Shown: one piece after another, positions 43,385-54,410 of the stretch
Layout of the letters: the number at the start of each line of letters is the position of its first letter
How positions within the stretch are numbered: position 1 is the stretch's first letter
Assembly: GCF_026711005.1 (NCBI RefSeq)
Contig: NZ_JAPPVJ010000005.1
Location: 62,001 to 126,000 of the forward strand
Source of the DNA: Sphingobacterium sp. UT-1RO-CII-1
GTDB taxonomy: Bacteria > Bacteroidota > Bacteroidia > Sphingobacteriales > Sphingobacteriaceae
DNA length: 64,000 nt
Direction: 5' to 3'
Translations under genes and position numbers: made by a program
Notes under the pieces: generated by a model
Databases searched by the model: none
What the model was told of the DNA's origin: nothing
The model's input: the letters and a program-made list of their open reading frames with translations, nothing else

Positions 43385-46300
43385 TTATTCAACATCTTCC
43401 AGTAAGGCCAATTTAGATATCATAATATTTGGTCCTTTCGTAGCTTTTACTTTTAACTTTAAAATGCCATCATTAGAATCTTCGCGCATAACATGTAGTT
43501 TTATCCATTTGCCCTCTCCGTCATGTTTTCCTAAAGTAAAATCACGCCCTTCAAAATTAATATCAGCTTCTCTCCCATTGTTATTCCAATCATGAAAATA
43601 AACATATAAAGATCCTATCATCCCTTGCGGTGCTTTTATATCGATTTCTATATCCTTACCTTGCCAAGCGCTCGACACTTCCTCTTTCCATACACCATCC
43701 GCACGTACTTCATAGCTCGTCCCTTTTTGAGTTTCCGCACGATCAACTTGAGCATTCCAAGTAACATTTTCATTTTTCCGATTAGCTAGAGCTCCTGATT
43801 CGACATATAACAATGCATTTTCAAACTCCGCAGGAACGACCGAGGTCAAAGGCTCGACATAGGTCAACATGGTGCGCAAAGTACCTGCATCAACCTGATG
43901 TTCTGGAGCAAACGTATCCTGCTGCATATACTTTAACAAACTATTCTTCAACTGCACAGACACTATATTACTTGTGTCATGAAGAGGGAAACCACTAATC
44001 AATAATTTACCTTTCCCTACCTGTAGCTCAAAAATAGAAGCTAACTTATTATTCCTATGAAAATCATCGATAGGTTGTGCAATAGGACGGTAAGCAGCTG
44101 GGTAATCGTTGATATAAAATGCACGTGCACCTTTATAAATTGACTGCCATTGCCAATCGCTGTGATTATCAGTCGGGAACTCCTGTAAAGCGGGATGCTT
44201 GTCCTGAACGACCATGCCTATCGTATTTTTCCCCTGCCCCGGGAAGAAAGTTAACGACCAATATAGCGGATAATAACTTATCAAATCCGAAGTTTCTAAA
44301 TTACCCAGTTCGGAAGCATCTAATAAGACCTTGCCTCCATTATTTAGAATCGTTTGCACCTCGGCATCAAAACGAGAGGCAAGATGAACATCTTTTAAAA
44401 CGGGTTGATCAATTTTAGGATAGACCCAAATATCCCATTGGTTCTTTTGCGTTCCTTGCTCTAATCCCACCTCAACAGTTACTTTAGTAGCCTTTTTAAC
44501 CGTACTTAGATCTACCTTAATTTCCCCCAGAATAGGTGAAGTTCCAATTTCAAAACGTTGTTTATTAAATTTACCTTGCGCTATAACACGGTAGTCCTGA
44601 TCTCTGACAAGCCACGTCACAACATCTGTTAGAGCTGTAGTCCCATGGTGCGACAACTGAATCTTTGCTTGGAGCAATTCATCAGCCTGCCATACAAATT
44701 TAGGCAAACGCAATAAAGTGACAGTTGTATCATGGTGCGATTTAAACTTTTCAGGAGTCGTAATGCCTTTGCTATCATAAAAAACATCTAACCAGCCCAC
44801 TAAAGCCTCTCCCTGCCCTTGATAATCTTGCATACTTAAAAGCTGTATACCTGCACTGGAAGGGGTTCGTAAAAAAGATTCGATTTCATATTTATACATA
44901 ATCTGATTGAGTGCGCCTGAAGCCTGTACAAATGCTTCATTCTGCTCTTCAATATTATTTTTACGGGCTTGCTCTCTAAATTCTTCGAAGTTGCGTGCCT
45001 TCAATACACCTGTATATTTTTTAATTTCATCCCAGCGAGGGTATACTGGCCATTGGCCAATTTCATGGGCAATAACAGGGATGTTGGATTTGCCATACAC
45101 ATCTTCAAAATCCCAATCCGTATGCGCCCCACGAATACCTCTCGTACTACCCAACTCTGCAATATAATGCGTGGCAATAAACTCATCCATAGGCGTAATT
45201 TTACGAGCAGAAGAAACGGAATACAATTGTCTATTATCTTTCTCTTGGTAAGGTTTTAACCAAGATTCCATCACATCAAAATCTGAGTTCCCGAGTTCAT
45301 TACCAATGGACATGGTTGCAAAAGACGGATGATTAGCGTAAGCGTCAAACATACGTTTGATTTCTTTCTGCGTAAATGCATCTGCCGAAGGGTTGTGTCC
45401 AAGACCTTGAGGCCTGCCTAAAGTATTCATCTCTTCCCGTCCAGGATTGTCTACAGCCATCCACCAATCCAGCCAAATAACCTCGGGTTGTAAATAAATA
45501 CCCTTACGATTTGCAGCTTGAAATGCAGCTTCTGGTGGACACCAAGAATGAAAACGAACATGATTTAAACCATAGGACTTATAAATATCAAAAATACGCT
45601 CCCACTCGTCTACGTTCATAGCAGGATAACCTGTTAAGGGAAAGTGCACACAATCCAGATTGCCACGAAGAAAAACAGGCTTTCCATTCACAAGTATTTT
45701 TGACTTCGTTGCGGTAACTTCCCTAAACCCTACCTCTATTGTTTTACGATCTATAGTTTTATTGTTTTTATGATCTGCGATAACAATGTCTAATTTATAC
45801 ATATTAGGGTGCGTATCATCCCACAGTTTAACAGCGTCTGGCATCTTTTCTTCAACATTCAGCACATGCTGACTATCTTGAAACACCAATGGTTTTGTCA
45901 CGGTATATACTAGATCATTAGTCTTCAGATCAGATAGATGAAAATGAACATTAACTTTCCTTTTTTTACCTCCTTCATTAATTAGTGTATCTTTTATCTG
46001 AAGTACTTTTGGTGAAATTTTGGTATATACTTGAGGATTTCCCAAACGTACAGGATCTTTGGCTACCAATTCAATCTCTCCTACGATACCATTCCATATA
46101 CTCTGTGTATATTCGGTGTAAACATGTCCTTTATCACCAATGTTATGAATCATTTCGTTATTGACACGAATAGTTAACTTATGTATACCTGGTGTCAAAT
46201 GCCCCAAATCATGCATATGTGCTGAACTTAAGGCGTCGTACGTAGACATTTCTACGTCATTTAGATACACCTTAGATTCCCACATGACCCGTTCAAGGTG

Positions 46301-46618
46301 TAGAAAAACACGCTTATTTTTCCAATCAGCAGGAATATGAATTTCAGTTTGGTACCAAGCGGGGCCATAATATTTATATTCCCGTGTTAATATTCCAAAA
46401 TCAGAGCCTGAAGTTTTCTGTCCATATTTTGCTTCATCGGTCGTCCCTGGCAAAGCTATTTTACTTGTAAGATTTTTAGTATACCATTTCTCTGCAATGC
46501 CTACATTATTTTCATCCAGACTAAACTGCCACAGCCCTTTTAAACTCATACGCTCTTGCGCATGAACGAACAGGGTCGATTGACAAAAAAACAATATGAC
46601 TATTAATAACCTCTTCAT
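43385..46618 (-). CDS. Secreted glycoside hydrolase family 2, long form
   Basis: From the ATG at 46618 the enzyme has 1077 residues with a signal peptide (1-21, ending FVHAQ). A further ATG six codons upstream is less likely. Jelly-roll, Ig-like and TIM-barrel domains follow as in the paralogue at 34507-37296, with [12 protein letters not shown], acid/base Glu441 (SIGNELG) and probable nucleophile Glu519 (IAHEIGQWP). Beyond the common C-terminal part it has about 150 extra residues ([35 protein letters not shown]) that look like a beta-sandwich carbohydrate-binding module. It probably attacks a polymeric or complex galactoside. The 3' side carries the 21-bp repeat array. Confidence 0.93.
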   Translation of the reverse strand: MKRLLIVILFFCQSTLFVHAQERMSLKGLWQFSLDENNVGIAEKWYTKNLTSKIALPGTTDEAKYGQKTSGSDFGILTREYKYYGPAWYQTEIHIPADWKNKRVFLHLERVMWESKVYLNDVEMSTYDALSSAHMHDLGHLTPGIHKLTIRVNNEMIHNIGDKGHVYTEYTQSIWNGIVGEIELVAKDPVRLGNPQVYTKISPKVLQIKDTLINEGGKKRKVNVHFHLSDLKTNDLVYTVTKPLVFQDSQHVLNVEEKMPDAVKLWDDTHPNMYKLDIVIADHKNNKTIDRKTIEVGFREVTATKSKILVNGKPVFLRGNLDCVHFPLTGYPAMNVDEWERIFDIYKSYGLNHVRFHSWCPPEAAFQAANRKGIYLQPEVIWLDWWMAVDNPGREEMNTLGRPQGLGHNPSADAFTQKEIKRMFDAYANHPSFATMSIGNELGNSDFDVMESWLKPYQEKDNRQLYSVSSARKITPMDEFIATHYIAELGSTRGIRGAHTDWDFEDVYGKSNIPVIAHEIGQWPVYPRWDEIKKYTGVLKARNFEEFREQARKNNIEEQNEAFVQASGALNQIMYKYEIESFLRTPSSAGIQLLSMQDYQGQGEALVGWLDVFYDSKGITTPEKFKSHHDTTVTLLRLPKFVWQADELLQAKIQLSHHGTTALTDVVTWLVRDQDYRVIAQGKFNKQRFEIGTSPILGEIKVDLSTVKKATKVTVEVGLEQGTQKNQWDIWVYPKIDQPVLKDVHLASRFDAEVQTILNNGGKVLLDASELGNLETSDLISYYPLYWSLTFFPGQGKNTIGMVVQDKHPALQEFPTDNHSDWQWQSIYKGARAFYINDYPAAYRPIAQPIDDFHRNNKLASIFELQVGKGKLLISGFPLHDTSNIVSVQLKNSLLKYMQQDTFAPEHQVDAGTLRTMLTYVEPLTSVVPAEFENALLYVESGALANRKNENVTWNAQVDRAETQKGTSYEVRADGVWKEEVSSAWQGKDIEIDIKAPQGMIGSLYVYFHDWNNNGREADINFEGRDFTLGKHDGEGKWIKLHVMREDSNDGILKLKVKATKGPNIMISKLALLEDVE

Positions 46619-46659
46619 AATTTTGAATCTATACATTATTTTAACAAAAACTTCACGAA

Positions 46660-46667
46660 CAAAACTA
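46660..46667 (-). promoter_or_regulatory. -7 promoter element for the long GH2 gene
   Basis: On the minus strand this reads TAGTTTTG, an exact TAnnTTTG, 41 bases before the ATG at 46618. No TTTG is found at the -33 distance, so an activator such as the AraC protein may be needed. Confidence 0.4.
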
Positions 46668-46873
46668 TCAAACTAAAAAACGTTTTAAATGGACTTAAAT
46701 CTGTAAAGCATGTAAAATATTATGCATCCCTCGTGCTTTCCAACATTTGTGATTTAAAGAAAAAACAAAAAAACACTTCTCACCTAATTCATTATACAAC
46801 CGCAAATTATAGTAAAAACATTTTCAAAATACAGTACCTTAGCGGACTAATCGAATAACAACTATTTTGACAT

Positions 46874-48364
46874 ATGGGTAGTCCGGGGCAAATACCTTAC
46901 CGTAGTTTTATACATATAGATCGAGCGTCGACAACGCCAGTCTATATGCAAGTTACGCATCAACTGATCAATGCCATACAACGGGGGTATCTCCTAACTG
47001 GCACAAAATTGCCAGGCACGCGGTTGTTAAGCAGTACGCTGGCAGTGCACCGAAAAACAATTATCGCAGTTTATGAGGAACTGGACGCTCAGGGTTGGAT
47101 AGAAATACGGCCCAATAAAGGTTCATTCGTTTTACAAAAAAAGGATGCAAAAGGAAAGCGTATTAGCACTGAAAAACAAAATCTATTGGCTTATTATCCA
47201 GAGAAAACAGGCTATAGTTTTGAAAAATCAAGCTTATTAGACAATCCATTTGAATTTTCATCGTGCCACTATTCGTTCAATGACGGGACACCAGATATAC
47301 GCCTCACACAAATAGAACAGTTGTCTAAATTTTACAGCTCCAATATCAAACGAAAAAGTAATCTAAAAAAATTAGGATACCACAATTCGGACGGCAGCGA
47401 ATATTTCAAAGAAAACTTATCCAATTATCTTAATTTATCCCGGGGCTTACATATATCAAAAGAAAACATACTCATAACACGTAGCACAGAGATGAGTGTC
47501 TATATTATTTCAGAGATATTATTAAGAGCCCTTGATATTGTCGTAGTCGCTTCGTTAAGCTACTTTTCAGTTAACATGATTTTTCAAAAATCAGGAGCAC
47601 GCATAGTACAAGTTCCAGTAGATGAAGAGGGTATACAAGTAGACGCCCTAGAGAAGCTGTGCAGGCAGTATACGATCCGGATGTTATACCTAACACCACA
47701 TCATCACTACCCGACAACCGTCAGTTTAACTGCAGAGCGAAGAGTTGCATTACTAGATCTGGCGCATCAATATGGTTTTATAATTTTGGAGGATGACTAT
47801 GATTATGACTTTCATTATGATCAGAAAGCATTACTACCACTCGCCAGTGCAGATACCAATGGAATGGTTATTTACATAGGCGCATTTGGAAAGTCATTGG
47901 CCCCAGGCTTTCGAACTGGGTTTATTGTAGCACCCCAAAATGTCATGGCTGAAATGCGTAAATACCTAGGTATTATTGACCGCCAAGGTGACGTACTTAT
48001 GGAAATGGTTTTAGCAGAAATGATCGCAGAAGGAGAAATTAATAGACATTTAAAAAAATCAATTAAGATATATCAGGAAAGGCGTAATCTATTTGTTAAT
48101 ATACTAAACCAGACCTTTGGAGAAAACATACATTTTCAACAACCATCGGGTGGGTTAGCGGTATGGGTTCAATGGAAAAACCCTATCAACCTGCTCCAGG
48201 TAAGTCAGGAATGTAGAAAAGAGCAATTATTTATACCAAAAAACTTGCTTTACCAGCATAAAGATTTAACCGCTATGCGACTTGGCTTTGGCCATATGAA
48301 TAAAGAGGAGATGAACTCCAGTTTAGCAATCTTAAAAAGAAATATAGATGTGTTAACAAAATAA
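46874..48364 (+). CDS. MocR-family regulator (GntR HTH fused to PLP aminotransferase-like domain)
   Basis: A 496-residue protein. Residues about 15-85 are a GntR winged helix (PVYMQVTHQLINAIQRGYL, TLAVHRKTIIAVYEEL, GWIEIRPNKGSFV). Residues about 130-490 are a fold-type I aminotransferase domain with ILEDDYDYDFHYD (cofactor Asp) and the PLP-binding Lys340 (GAFGKSLAPGFRTG). Such regulators use PLP adducts as ligands; PdxR and GabR are examples. The 3-hydroxyacyl-CoA dehydrogenase is convergent and the GH2 gene divergent, so neither is a clear target. A near-consensus -7 element (TACCTTAG, 46835-46842) lies upstream. Confidence 0.93.
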   Translation: MGSPGQIPYRSFIHIDRASTTPVYMQVTHQLINAIQRGYLLTGTKLPGTRLLSSTLAVHRKTIIAVYEELDAQGWIEIRPNKGSFVLQKKDAKGKRISTEKQNLLAYYPEKTGYSFEKSSLLDNPFEFSSCHYSFNDGTPDIRLTQIEQLSKFYSSNIKRKSNLKKLGYHNSDGSEYFKENLSNYLNLSRGLHISKENILITRSTEMSVYIISEILLRALDIVVVASLSYFSVNMIFQKSGARIVQVPVDEEGIQVDALEKLCRQYTIRMLYLTPHHHYPTTVSLTAERRVALLDLAHQYGFIILEDDYDYDFHYDQKALLPLASADTNGMVIYIGAFGKSLAPGFRTGFIVAPQNVMAEMRKYLGIIDRQGDVLMEMVLAEMIAEGEINRHLKKSIKIYQERRNLFVNILNQTFGENIHFQQPSGGLAVWVQWKNPINLLQVSQECRKEQLFIPKNLLYQHKDLTAMRLGFGHMNKEEMNSSLAILKRNIDVLTK

Positions 48365-48391
48365 AACATGCTTCAATACACATCGTTATAT

Positions 48392-48430
48392 CAATTTAAG
48401 AGCTAACTTTAGCCGCTAGCTCTTAAATTG
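48392..48430. terminator. Bidirectional terminator
   Basis: CAATTTAAGAGCTA (48392-48405) and TAGCTCTTAAATTG (48417-48430) are perfect 14-bp arms with an 11-base loop between convergent genes. Confidence 0.8.
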
Positions 48431-48462
48431 GACAAGAAACAGTCTAATTGCCCTTAATTTAA

Positions 48463-49359
48463 TTATTTCAGGAAATCTTTCTTTTGATAGGCCGGGTTCG
48501 GGTAGGTGTAAAATCCTTCGCCGGTAGCTACTCCCAACTTATTTTTATCTATGAAATGCTCTTTCAAATATTCTACAGTCTTTATTTTTAATGGATCTTT
48601 ACTAGCTTCTGCTGTCATTTTGTTGATATTATAGGCCGTTGTAATACCAACTATGTCTAGAATAGCAAATGGCCCAAGAGGTGCTCCCGTAGCCACCATC
48701 CAGGTCTTGTCAATGGTCTGTGGATCGGAAACTCCTTTCACTAAAAGATCCGTCGCTGCATTAAGAAAAGGTACTAATAAGGAATTTACAATATAACCGG
48801 GTTGCTCTTTATATAAAGGCAATGCAATCATACCAATAGATGTTGCAAACGCCACCAAGTCATCAAAGACCTTTTCATCTGTTGCAGGATGCCCCATGAT
48901 TTCAGCTGTATTATGTTTCCATATTTCATTAGCAAAATGAAGAGCAATAAATTTTTCAGGACGCCCAGTTTCTGCTGCAAACTGGCTAGGCAACAAAGTC
49001 GATGAATTAGTAGCGAAAACTGTTTTCTCAGGAGCTACTTGAGCTAGTTTATGATAAAAATCTATTTTAATTTTTGGATTTTCAGGTACAGCTTCAATTA
49101 ATAGATCAGCATCCTTGACAGCTTCTGCTAAATTAGACGTATAAGACAAACGCTCATGCGTCGCTTCTAATTGTACTGAAGTTGCATTCAAATCCCGTTT
49201 AAATGCTTCGCTCAGAATAGCAAATTTAGATTTTGCTTTTTCCAACACTTCATCATTGATATCATAAACCGTAACTTGATAACCATGAAAAGCAGTTTGA
49301 AAAGCAATCTGATACCCCAAGACACCGCTACCTGCTACTGTTACATTTTTAAAGTCCAT
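48463..49359 (-). CDS. 3-hydroxyacyl-CoA dehydrogenase
   Basis: A 298-residue NAD-dependent dehydrogenase of the single-domain HAD family. It has the dinucleotide motif VAGSGVLGYQIA (residues 8-19), the acidic ribose ligand in VYDIND, the ADLLIEAVPEN segment, catalytic Ser in FATNSSTLLPS, catalytic His in LHFANEIWKHN (the family norm is HFFNP-like, so this loop is divergent), and the Asn in YIVNSLLVPFLNAA. It probably oxidises a 3-hydroxyacyl-CoA in fatty-acid or similar metabolism; the altered loop leaves room for another 3-hydroxy acid substrate. It is a single gene with its own terminator. Confidence 0.88.
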   Translation of the reverse strand: MDFKNVTVAGSGVLGYQIAFQTAFHGYQVTVYDINDEVLEKAKSKFAILSEAFKRDLNATSVQLEATHERLSYTSNLAEAVKDADLLIEAVPENPKIKIDFYHKLAQVAPEKTVFATNSSTLLPSQFAAETGRPEKFIALHFANEIWKHNTAEIMGHPATDEKVFDDLVAFATSIGMIALPLYKEQPGYIVNSLLVPFLNAATDLLVKGVSDPQTIDKTWMVATGAPLGPFAILDIVGITTAYNINKMTAEASKDPLKIKTVEYLKEHFIDKNKLGVATGEGFYTYPNPAYQKKDFLK

Positions 49360-49463
49360 ATTACTACTATTTAGTTATACATTATTAACTCAAATACAGC
49401 TAATTTAAGTTAAATTAAAGATATATAATGTAAAGGACTAATTATAATTGACAAATAAAAAAA

Positions 49464-49490
49464 GCCACCTCCCCATATAGAGAAGGTGGC
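49464..49490 (-). terminator. Rho-independent terminator of the second SusC/SusD operon
   Basis: GCCACCT (49464-49470) pairs with AGGTGGC (49484-49490). On the minus strand the stem is followed by a run of seven Ts and AT-rich sequence, 20 bases after the SusD stop. Confidence 0.85.
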
Positions 49491-49509
49491 CTTATTCGTT
49501 TACCTTAAC

Positions 49510-51108
49510 TTAATTTGTTCCCGAAAAAGGGTTCTGATCAGCAGCAGTCAACGACTCATTATTTGCCATTTCTAACTGAGGTATCTGACAGATCATTCTA
49601 TAATCATTAGATGCTAAGCTACCCTGTGGCTGTGCAGCACTAGCCACATATCCATTCAGGTTCATCAAGCCACGCGGATAATGACCTTCTACATAGCTAG
49701 GTGTTGCTTGCAAGCGTACCAAAGGCTTTTGTAATCTTAACAAATCGTAAATACCTGTAACACCCTCACACAAAAGCTCTTTCCGGCGCTCAATGTAAAT
49801 AGCCTCTAATAAATCTGTCCCTGCAGACGCTGTTGTTAATTGTTTAACTCCACGAGCTTTCTGAAGTTGATTCAAATAGCGCTTACCTTCTCCGCCATCA
49901 ATATGGGCAGCTGCTTCTGCCATGATCAATAACATTTCAGCACTACGCATCAAAGATATTTCGGGTCTGGTATTACCTTGTTTTGCTCCATTCGCATCGC
50001 CATAATGTTTATACTTATTATATGCCCACTTGGTCGAAATATCTTTACTTCCATTTTTGGTTCTTTTCCAAAACTGATAGCGATCCTCCTCTTTTTCAAA
50101 TAGTTGCTCAAACTTCCCATCAACAAAGAAGTTCATAAAGCTATAAATTGGCCCATCCGTATATCCTTCTCCATAACTTTCATCCTGATTGTACCAAAAG
50201 TTAAACTGCGTAGCACCACCAAAATTATTTTGATCTGTCACCTTCATAGCCCAGATAATTTCAGGGTATTTCTTTGATATAACGTCATCAAAGCCACCGT
50301 TAAATTCTTCTTTAGACATTAGGACAGGATACTTATTGAAAACAGACTTAGCCTCTTCCAATGCTAGCTCCCATTGATTCATCACTAAATGTACACGTGC
50401 TAAATGACCTTTTACGACATCTGCATTAACATGCCACTGTTCTTGACGTTGAAAATCCACTAACAAAGCTTTCGCATCATTAAAGTCAGCAAGAATCTGC
50501 TTGTAAACTTCAGCTACGGACGATCGAGGCAAACTTTGCTCGGCAGTAGAAGATAATCTCAATATAACGCCTGGTTTATCCTTAGCTATTACGTAAGTCT
50601 GTTGATAATTTTGAATTAAATGGAAATAACAGATGGCACGGATGGCCTTTGCTTGCCCCATTAAATTCTTTTTCTCTTCTTCGGTTCCTTGAGCAGACTC
50701 AACATTATCAATCACGCGGTTAACTTGATTAATAATGCTATACATCATACTCCAAATACCATTGGCATAGCCATTAGCCTGTGTTTTACGAGGTTCATAA
50801 TCATAAGATGAGACTTGATTTCCCCCCATATTATCCGTAGATATAATATCAGCACCTCCTAAATCTACATACATTTGTAATCCTGCTAAACCGGCATATG
50901 CCCGATCTTCACCCTCAGAATTAAAATACAATTGTTTGTAAGCCGAAGTTAAAACTTTATTTAACCCAGAAGTACTTGTTAATGCGACCTCCTCCGGAGT
51001 ATCTATTGACGACTTTGTATCTAGAAAGTCACTACAGCTTGTCGTAAAGCCCAGTAGTCCTGCTAAAGTTAGTAACTGTATATTTTTTAATGTCCTATTC
51101 ATTTTCAT
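49510..51108 (-). CDS. SusD/RagB-family outer-membrane lipoprotein
   Basis: 532 residues with a lipoprotein signal (lipobox near LGFTTSCSDFL). Family blocks are LDTKSSIDTPEE near the start, AKAIRAICYFHLIQNYQQTY near 160, KGHLARVHLVMNQWELALEEA near 235, EISLMRSAEMLLIMAEAAAHI near 385 and IYIERRKELLCEGVTGIYDLLRL near 435. It starts 2 bases after the SusC stop, so the two form a tight operon. No hydrolase or regulator accompanies the pair. The substrate may be a peptide or glycan. Confidence 0.94.
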   Translation of the reverse strand: MKMNRTLKNIQLLTLAGLLGFTTSCSDFLDTKSSIDTPEEVALTSTSGLNKVLTSAYKQLYFNSEGEDRAYAGLAGLQMYVDLGGADIISTDNMGGNQVSSYDYEPRKTQANGYANGIWSMMYSIINQVNRVIDNVESAQGTEEEKKNLMGQAKAIRAICYFHLIQNYQQTYVIAKDKPGVILRLSSTAEQSLPRSSVAEVYKQILADFNDAKALLVDFQRQEQWHVNADVVKGHLARVHLVMNQWELALEEAKSVFNKYPVLMSKEEFNGGFDDVISKKYPEIIWAMKVTDQNNFGGATQFNFWYNQDESYGEGYTDGPIYSFMNFFVDGKFEQLFEKEEDRYQFWKRTKNGSKDISTKWAYNKYKHYGDANGAKQGNTRPEISLMRSAEMLLIMAEAAAHIDGGEGKRYLNQLQKARGVKQLTTASAGTDLLEAIYIERRKELLCEGVTGIYDLLRLQKPLVRLQATPSYVEGHYPRGLMNLNGYVASAAQPQGSLASNDYRMICQIPQLEMANNESLTAADQNPFSGTN

Positions 51109-51110
51109 TG

Positions 51111-54100
51111 TTAAAAAGTAATTTGTACGCCACCTGTGTATACTCTCCTAGAGCCCTGAATACCGTTATCAGTATCTGCACTACCGTTGTAGTTATTACC
51201 AGAAAGACCAGTTTCCGGATCAGAATATCGTTTCTTGGCCGAACCAAAAGTTAAAAGATTATCACCTGAAACGAATAATCTCAGATTGGCAATACCCAAT
51301 CTACTTAGCTTAGTAGCTGGTACTTTATAGCCTAATGTTACGTTTCTTAAACGCAGGAAGTCATTATCGAATAAATAAAAATCGGATGCTTTACGTGTAC
51401 TTGAATAATCGTTGTCCGACCATCGTGGCAAAGAAGCCTGATCGCCCGGCTTTTGCCATCTATCAGCCACTAAGTCCTGAACAACACCTACTCCATTACG
51501 TAAAGTACTACGTTCTATATAAGCAAAGTCATACATCTTCGCGCCTAACGAATAGTAAAGCATAAAGGAGAAGTCGAAGCCTTTATAATCAAAGCTATTG
51601 GTTACCGAACCGTACACTTTAGGCAAAGCAGAACCCAACCATTGATAATCATCAGTTGTGACCTGACTATAGTCCTCCGTTTTTACCCAATCATTATCAT
51701 TACCTCTAATCCAATACTGCATATTACCATTCTCGGGATTAACACCAGCATTTTTCACCATAAAGAATTCGAATAAAGACTTTCCTTCTGCTACTTTATA
51801 ACCTGCTGTTCGGTTCTCGTACGTAAATTCACCATCAGGTAGTGAAGTAATTTCGTTTTTCAATGTAGAAAGGTTGGCATCAATCTTCCAATTGAAGTTT
51901 TCCTTGCGGATTGCATCTGCGCCAATTGTAAATTCGAAACCACTATTTTTTAAATTACCCAGGTTTGTGTTTCTCCCAACAATACCACCTTCCTGCGCTG
52001 ATAGCGGTAGAGATTTATAGAACAACAAGTCTTTTGACTGTCTTTGATAGTACTCGATTGACCCGTGAATTCTGTTAAAAAAACTAAAGTCAATGGCGGT
52101 ATTAAACTGTTGGTTTTTCTCCCATTTTAGATCACGGGTAGCCATCGCTGTAGGACGTAAGCCAGCAATTGTATACAAATCATCTGGCGAATATACACCT
52201 TGATAAGCATACCAAATTTCATCTCCTACGCTTCCATTAGCATTCCTAGTTATCAACTTATCATTACCTGTCGTACCATAACTTGCTCTATACGAAAGAT
52301 TAGACAACCACGAAACGTCTTTTAAGAAATCTTCGTTACTCAATCTCCAAGATAAACCTGCTGAGTAAAAATTACCCCACCTGGAATCTGGACTAAAACG
52401 TGACGAACCATCACGACGTACCGAACCAGACAAGAAATACTTATTATCGTAGTTATAATCAACCTTACCGAAAAAAGACATTAAAGCATAACGGTCTTTA
52501 TTAGACTTTGCTTGCCAGTTTCTCGTTGTTGACCCCAGCTCGTACTGCCCGATTTGCATAATTCCTTCTCCGGAACTCTCATCATAATAATAATCTTTAG
52601 AATAAGATTCCTGACCGGCTAATAATGATAAATTATGACTACCAAACCCTTTTTCCCAAGTCAGTATATTATTAAAAGTTACCGATTTAGTTTCTGAGTT
52701 TCTGCGTGCAGCAGCACCCCCCGCAGTCATTGCTGTAAGTCCATAAGGAGGAAGCTGAGCAGCACCGTGTACAGCAGAGGTATATTCAAAATATTTATAA
52801 ATATTATTGTCTAAACTAATAGAGGTTTTAAACTTAATGTCAAAAGGTAAGTCAACACCTGCATGAAAGCGTGAAGAAATCATGTGACGCATATTATTGG
52901 TAAAACTTTCATCATTTTCGTTATTCCAATAATCACCGCTGTAAGCCATTGGGTTGGCACCAAAGAAACTATTTGTATAAGCTCCAAAATCAAGCATGCG
53001 CTCACCCGTCTTACCCGAATATTCCCAGTCGGTGTTATCAACATTACGTAACCAAGGAGATTGCAAACTATTGGAGAAAAGCACAGCTCTACTCACTCCA
53101 GAAACATTCTGACGAGACTGCGAATAAGAAATATTTCCTCCTATCTCTAGCCAGTCCGTTAATTTAGTGGTGACACTAGTTCTAAAATTATAGCGTTTAA
53201 AATATTGTTTATTTGCATAGCCATTATCATTCAGATAGCCTGCAGATAAAAAATAATTTGTTTTTCCTTCATTGGCTGTCCCACTTACGTCCAAGCCATG
53301 GTCTTGGCGAAGCTTTCTTGAAAAAACAGCGTTATACATGTCATAATCTTTCTCATCCCAAACCATTTCTAAGTTAGGGTTCATGAAAGCATTTCCATTT
53401 CCATCGTGCAGTACATATTGCTCATTAATATGCTTAAATGGAGACACATAGGTACTTTCTCCTTTACTATTCTGAACACTTTTTAACAGTCTACCTAATA
53501 CGTTTTCAGATGCATAATTTCCTGCATCATTTGCATTCAGACCATTTTTATAAAATTGATCGTTGTAAAGTCCTTCCCAAGTATTTAAAAACTGTTCGCT
53601 TGGAGTAGCTTTAACAGGATTACCTACTGCATTATCAGATGTACCAAAAGCCGATCTAAAGTTCACTGTTGGTTTGGCAGATTTCCCTCTTTTTGTCGTG
53701 ATCACTACCACACCGTTTGCTGCTCTAGAACCATATAATGATGAAGCTGCGGCATCTTTTAATACGGTGATTGATTCAATATCACTTTGAGCAATGGAGT
53801 TTAATTGTCCGTCATAAGGCATACCATCTACTACGTAAAGCGGATTTGACGAGCCAGACATAGAGCTGATACCACGGATTTGTATACGTGTGTCTCCTCC
53901 AGGGTTTCCTTCGTTGTTGGATACATTAACACCTGCGCTCATTCCTTGCAAAGCTTCCGCAAATCCAGTACCTGATATTTTCTCTATTTGATCAGATTTA
54001 ACCACAGAGGCTGACCCTGTGAAAGTTGATTTCTTGGCAGTGCCATAAGCAACCACCACCACCTCTTCGAGATCCTGAGAAGAAGATATCAGCTGAATGT

Positions 54101-54410
54101 TTAACGTACTCTGGTTACCGACTCTAACTTCTTGCGTTTCGAAACCTACATAAGAGACCTGAAGCACTGCATTAGCAGGCAGTCCGCTTAATGAAAAACG
54201 CCCTGCTTCATCGGATGATGTAGATAGGGTTGTACCTTTTACTAAAATAGAAGCGCCAGAAACAGGTCCATTCCCGTCACTAACGACACCTTCTACTTTT
54301 GACTGTTGCCAAATATGGGCAACAGAATGACCAGTTGCATATGAGTTGCTTACGCACCCAAACGCTGATGTCATAATCAAAGCTTTGATTAATGCTTTTC
54401 TTTTCACCAT
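51111..54410 (-). CDS. SusC/RagA-family TonB-dependent transporter
   Basis: 1099 residues. Unlike the SusC at 22577 it has no STN domain, so it does not use FecR/sigma signalling. After the signal sequence (1-25) come the CarboxypepD_reg domain (about 38-110, VEGVVSDGNGPVSGASILVKG), the TonB-box-like DLEEVVVVAYGT, the plug (about 118-225, RGISSMSGSSNPLYVVDGMPYDG, SLYGSRAANGVVVITTKRGK) and a large barrel ending GVQITF. It forms the pore of the SusCD pair with the gene 2 bases downstream. Upstream is a long AT-rich region without a consensus promoter. Confidence 0.95.
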   Translation of the reverse strand: MVKRKALIKALIMTSAFGCVSNSYATGHSVAHIWQQSKVEGVVSDGNGPVSGASILVKGTTLSTSSDEAGRFSLSGLPANAVLQVSYVGFETQEVRVGNQSTLNIQLISSSQDLEEVVVVAYGTAKKSTFTGSASVVKSDQIEKISGTGFAEALQGMSAGVNVSNNEGNPGGDTRIQIRGISSMSGSSNPLYVVDGMPYDGQLNSIAQSDIESITVLKDAAASSLYGSRAANGVVVITTKRGKSAKPTVNFRSAFGTSDNAVGNPVKATPSEQFLNTWEGLYNDQFYKNGLNANDAGNYASENVLGRLLKSVQNSKGESTYVSPFKHINEQYVLHDGNGNAFMNPNLEMVWDEKDYDMYNAVFSRKLRQDHGLDVSGTANEGKTNYFLSAGYLNDNGYANKQYFKRYNFRTSVTTKLTDWLEIGGNISYSQSRQNVSGVSRAVLFSNSLQSPWLRNVDNTDWEYSGKTGERMLDFGAYTNSFFGANPMAYSGDYWNNENDESFTNNMRHMISSRFHAGVDLPFDIKFKTSISLDNNIYKYFEYTSAVHGAAQLPPYGLTAMTAGGAAARRNSETKSVTFNNILTWEKGFGSHNLSLLAGQESYSKDYYYDESSGEGIMQIGQYELGSTTRNWQAKSNKDRYALMSFFGKVDYNYDNKYFLSGSVRRDGSSRFSPDSRWGNFYSAGLSWRLSNEDFLKDVSWLSNLSYRASYGTTGNDKLITRNANGSVGDEIWYAYQGVYSPDDLYTIAGLRPTAMATRDLKWEKNQQFNTAIDFSFFNRIHGSIEYYQRQSKDLLFYKSLPLSAQEGGIVGRNTNLGNLKNSGFEFTIGADAIRKENFNWKIDANLSTLKNEITSLPDGEFTYENRTAGYKVAEGKSLFEFFMVKNAGVNPENGNMQYWIRGNDNDWVKTEDYSQVTTDDYQWLGSALPKVYGSVTNSFDYKGFDFSFMLYYSLGAKMYDFAYIERSTLRNGVGVVQDLVADRWQKPGDQASLPRWSDNDYSSTRKASDFYLFDNDFLRLRNVTLGYKVPATKLSRLGIANLRLFVSGDNLLTFGSAKKRYSDPETGLSGNNYNGSADTDNGIQGSRRVYTGGVQITF

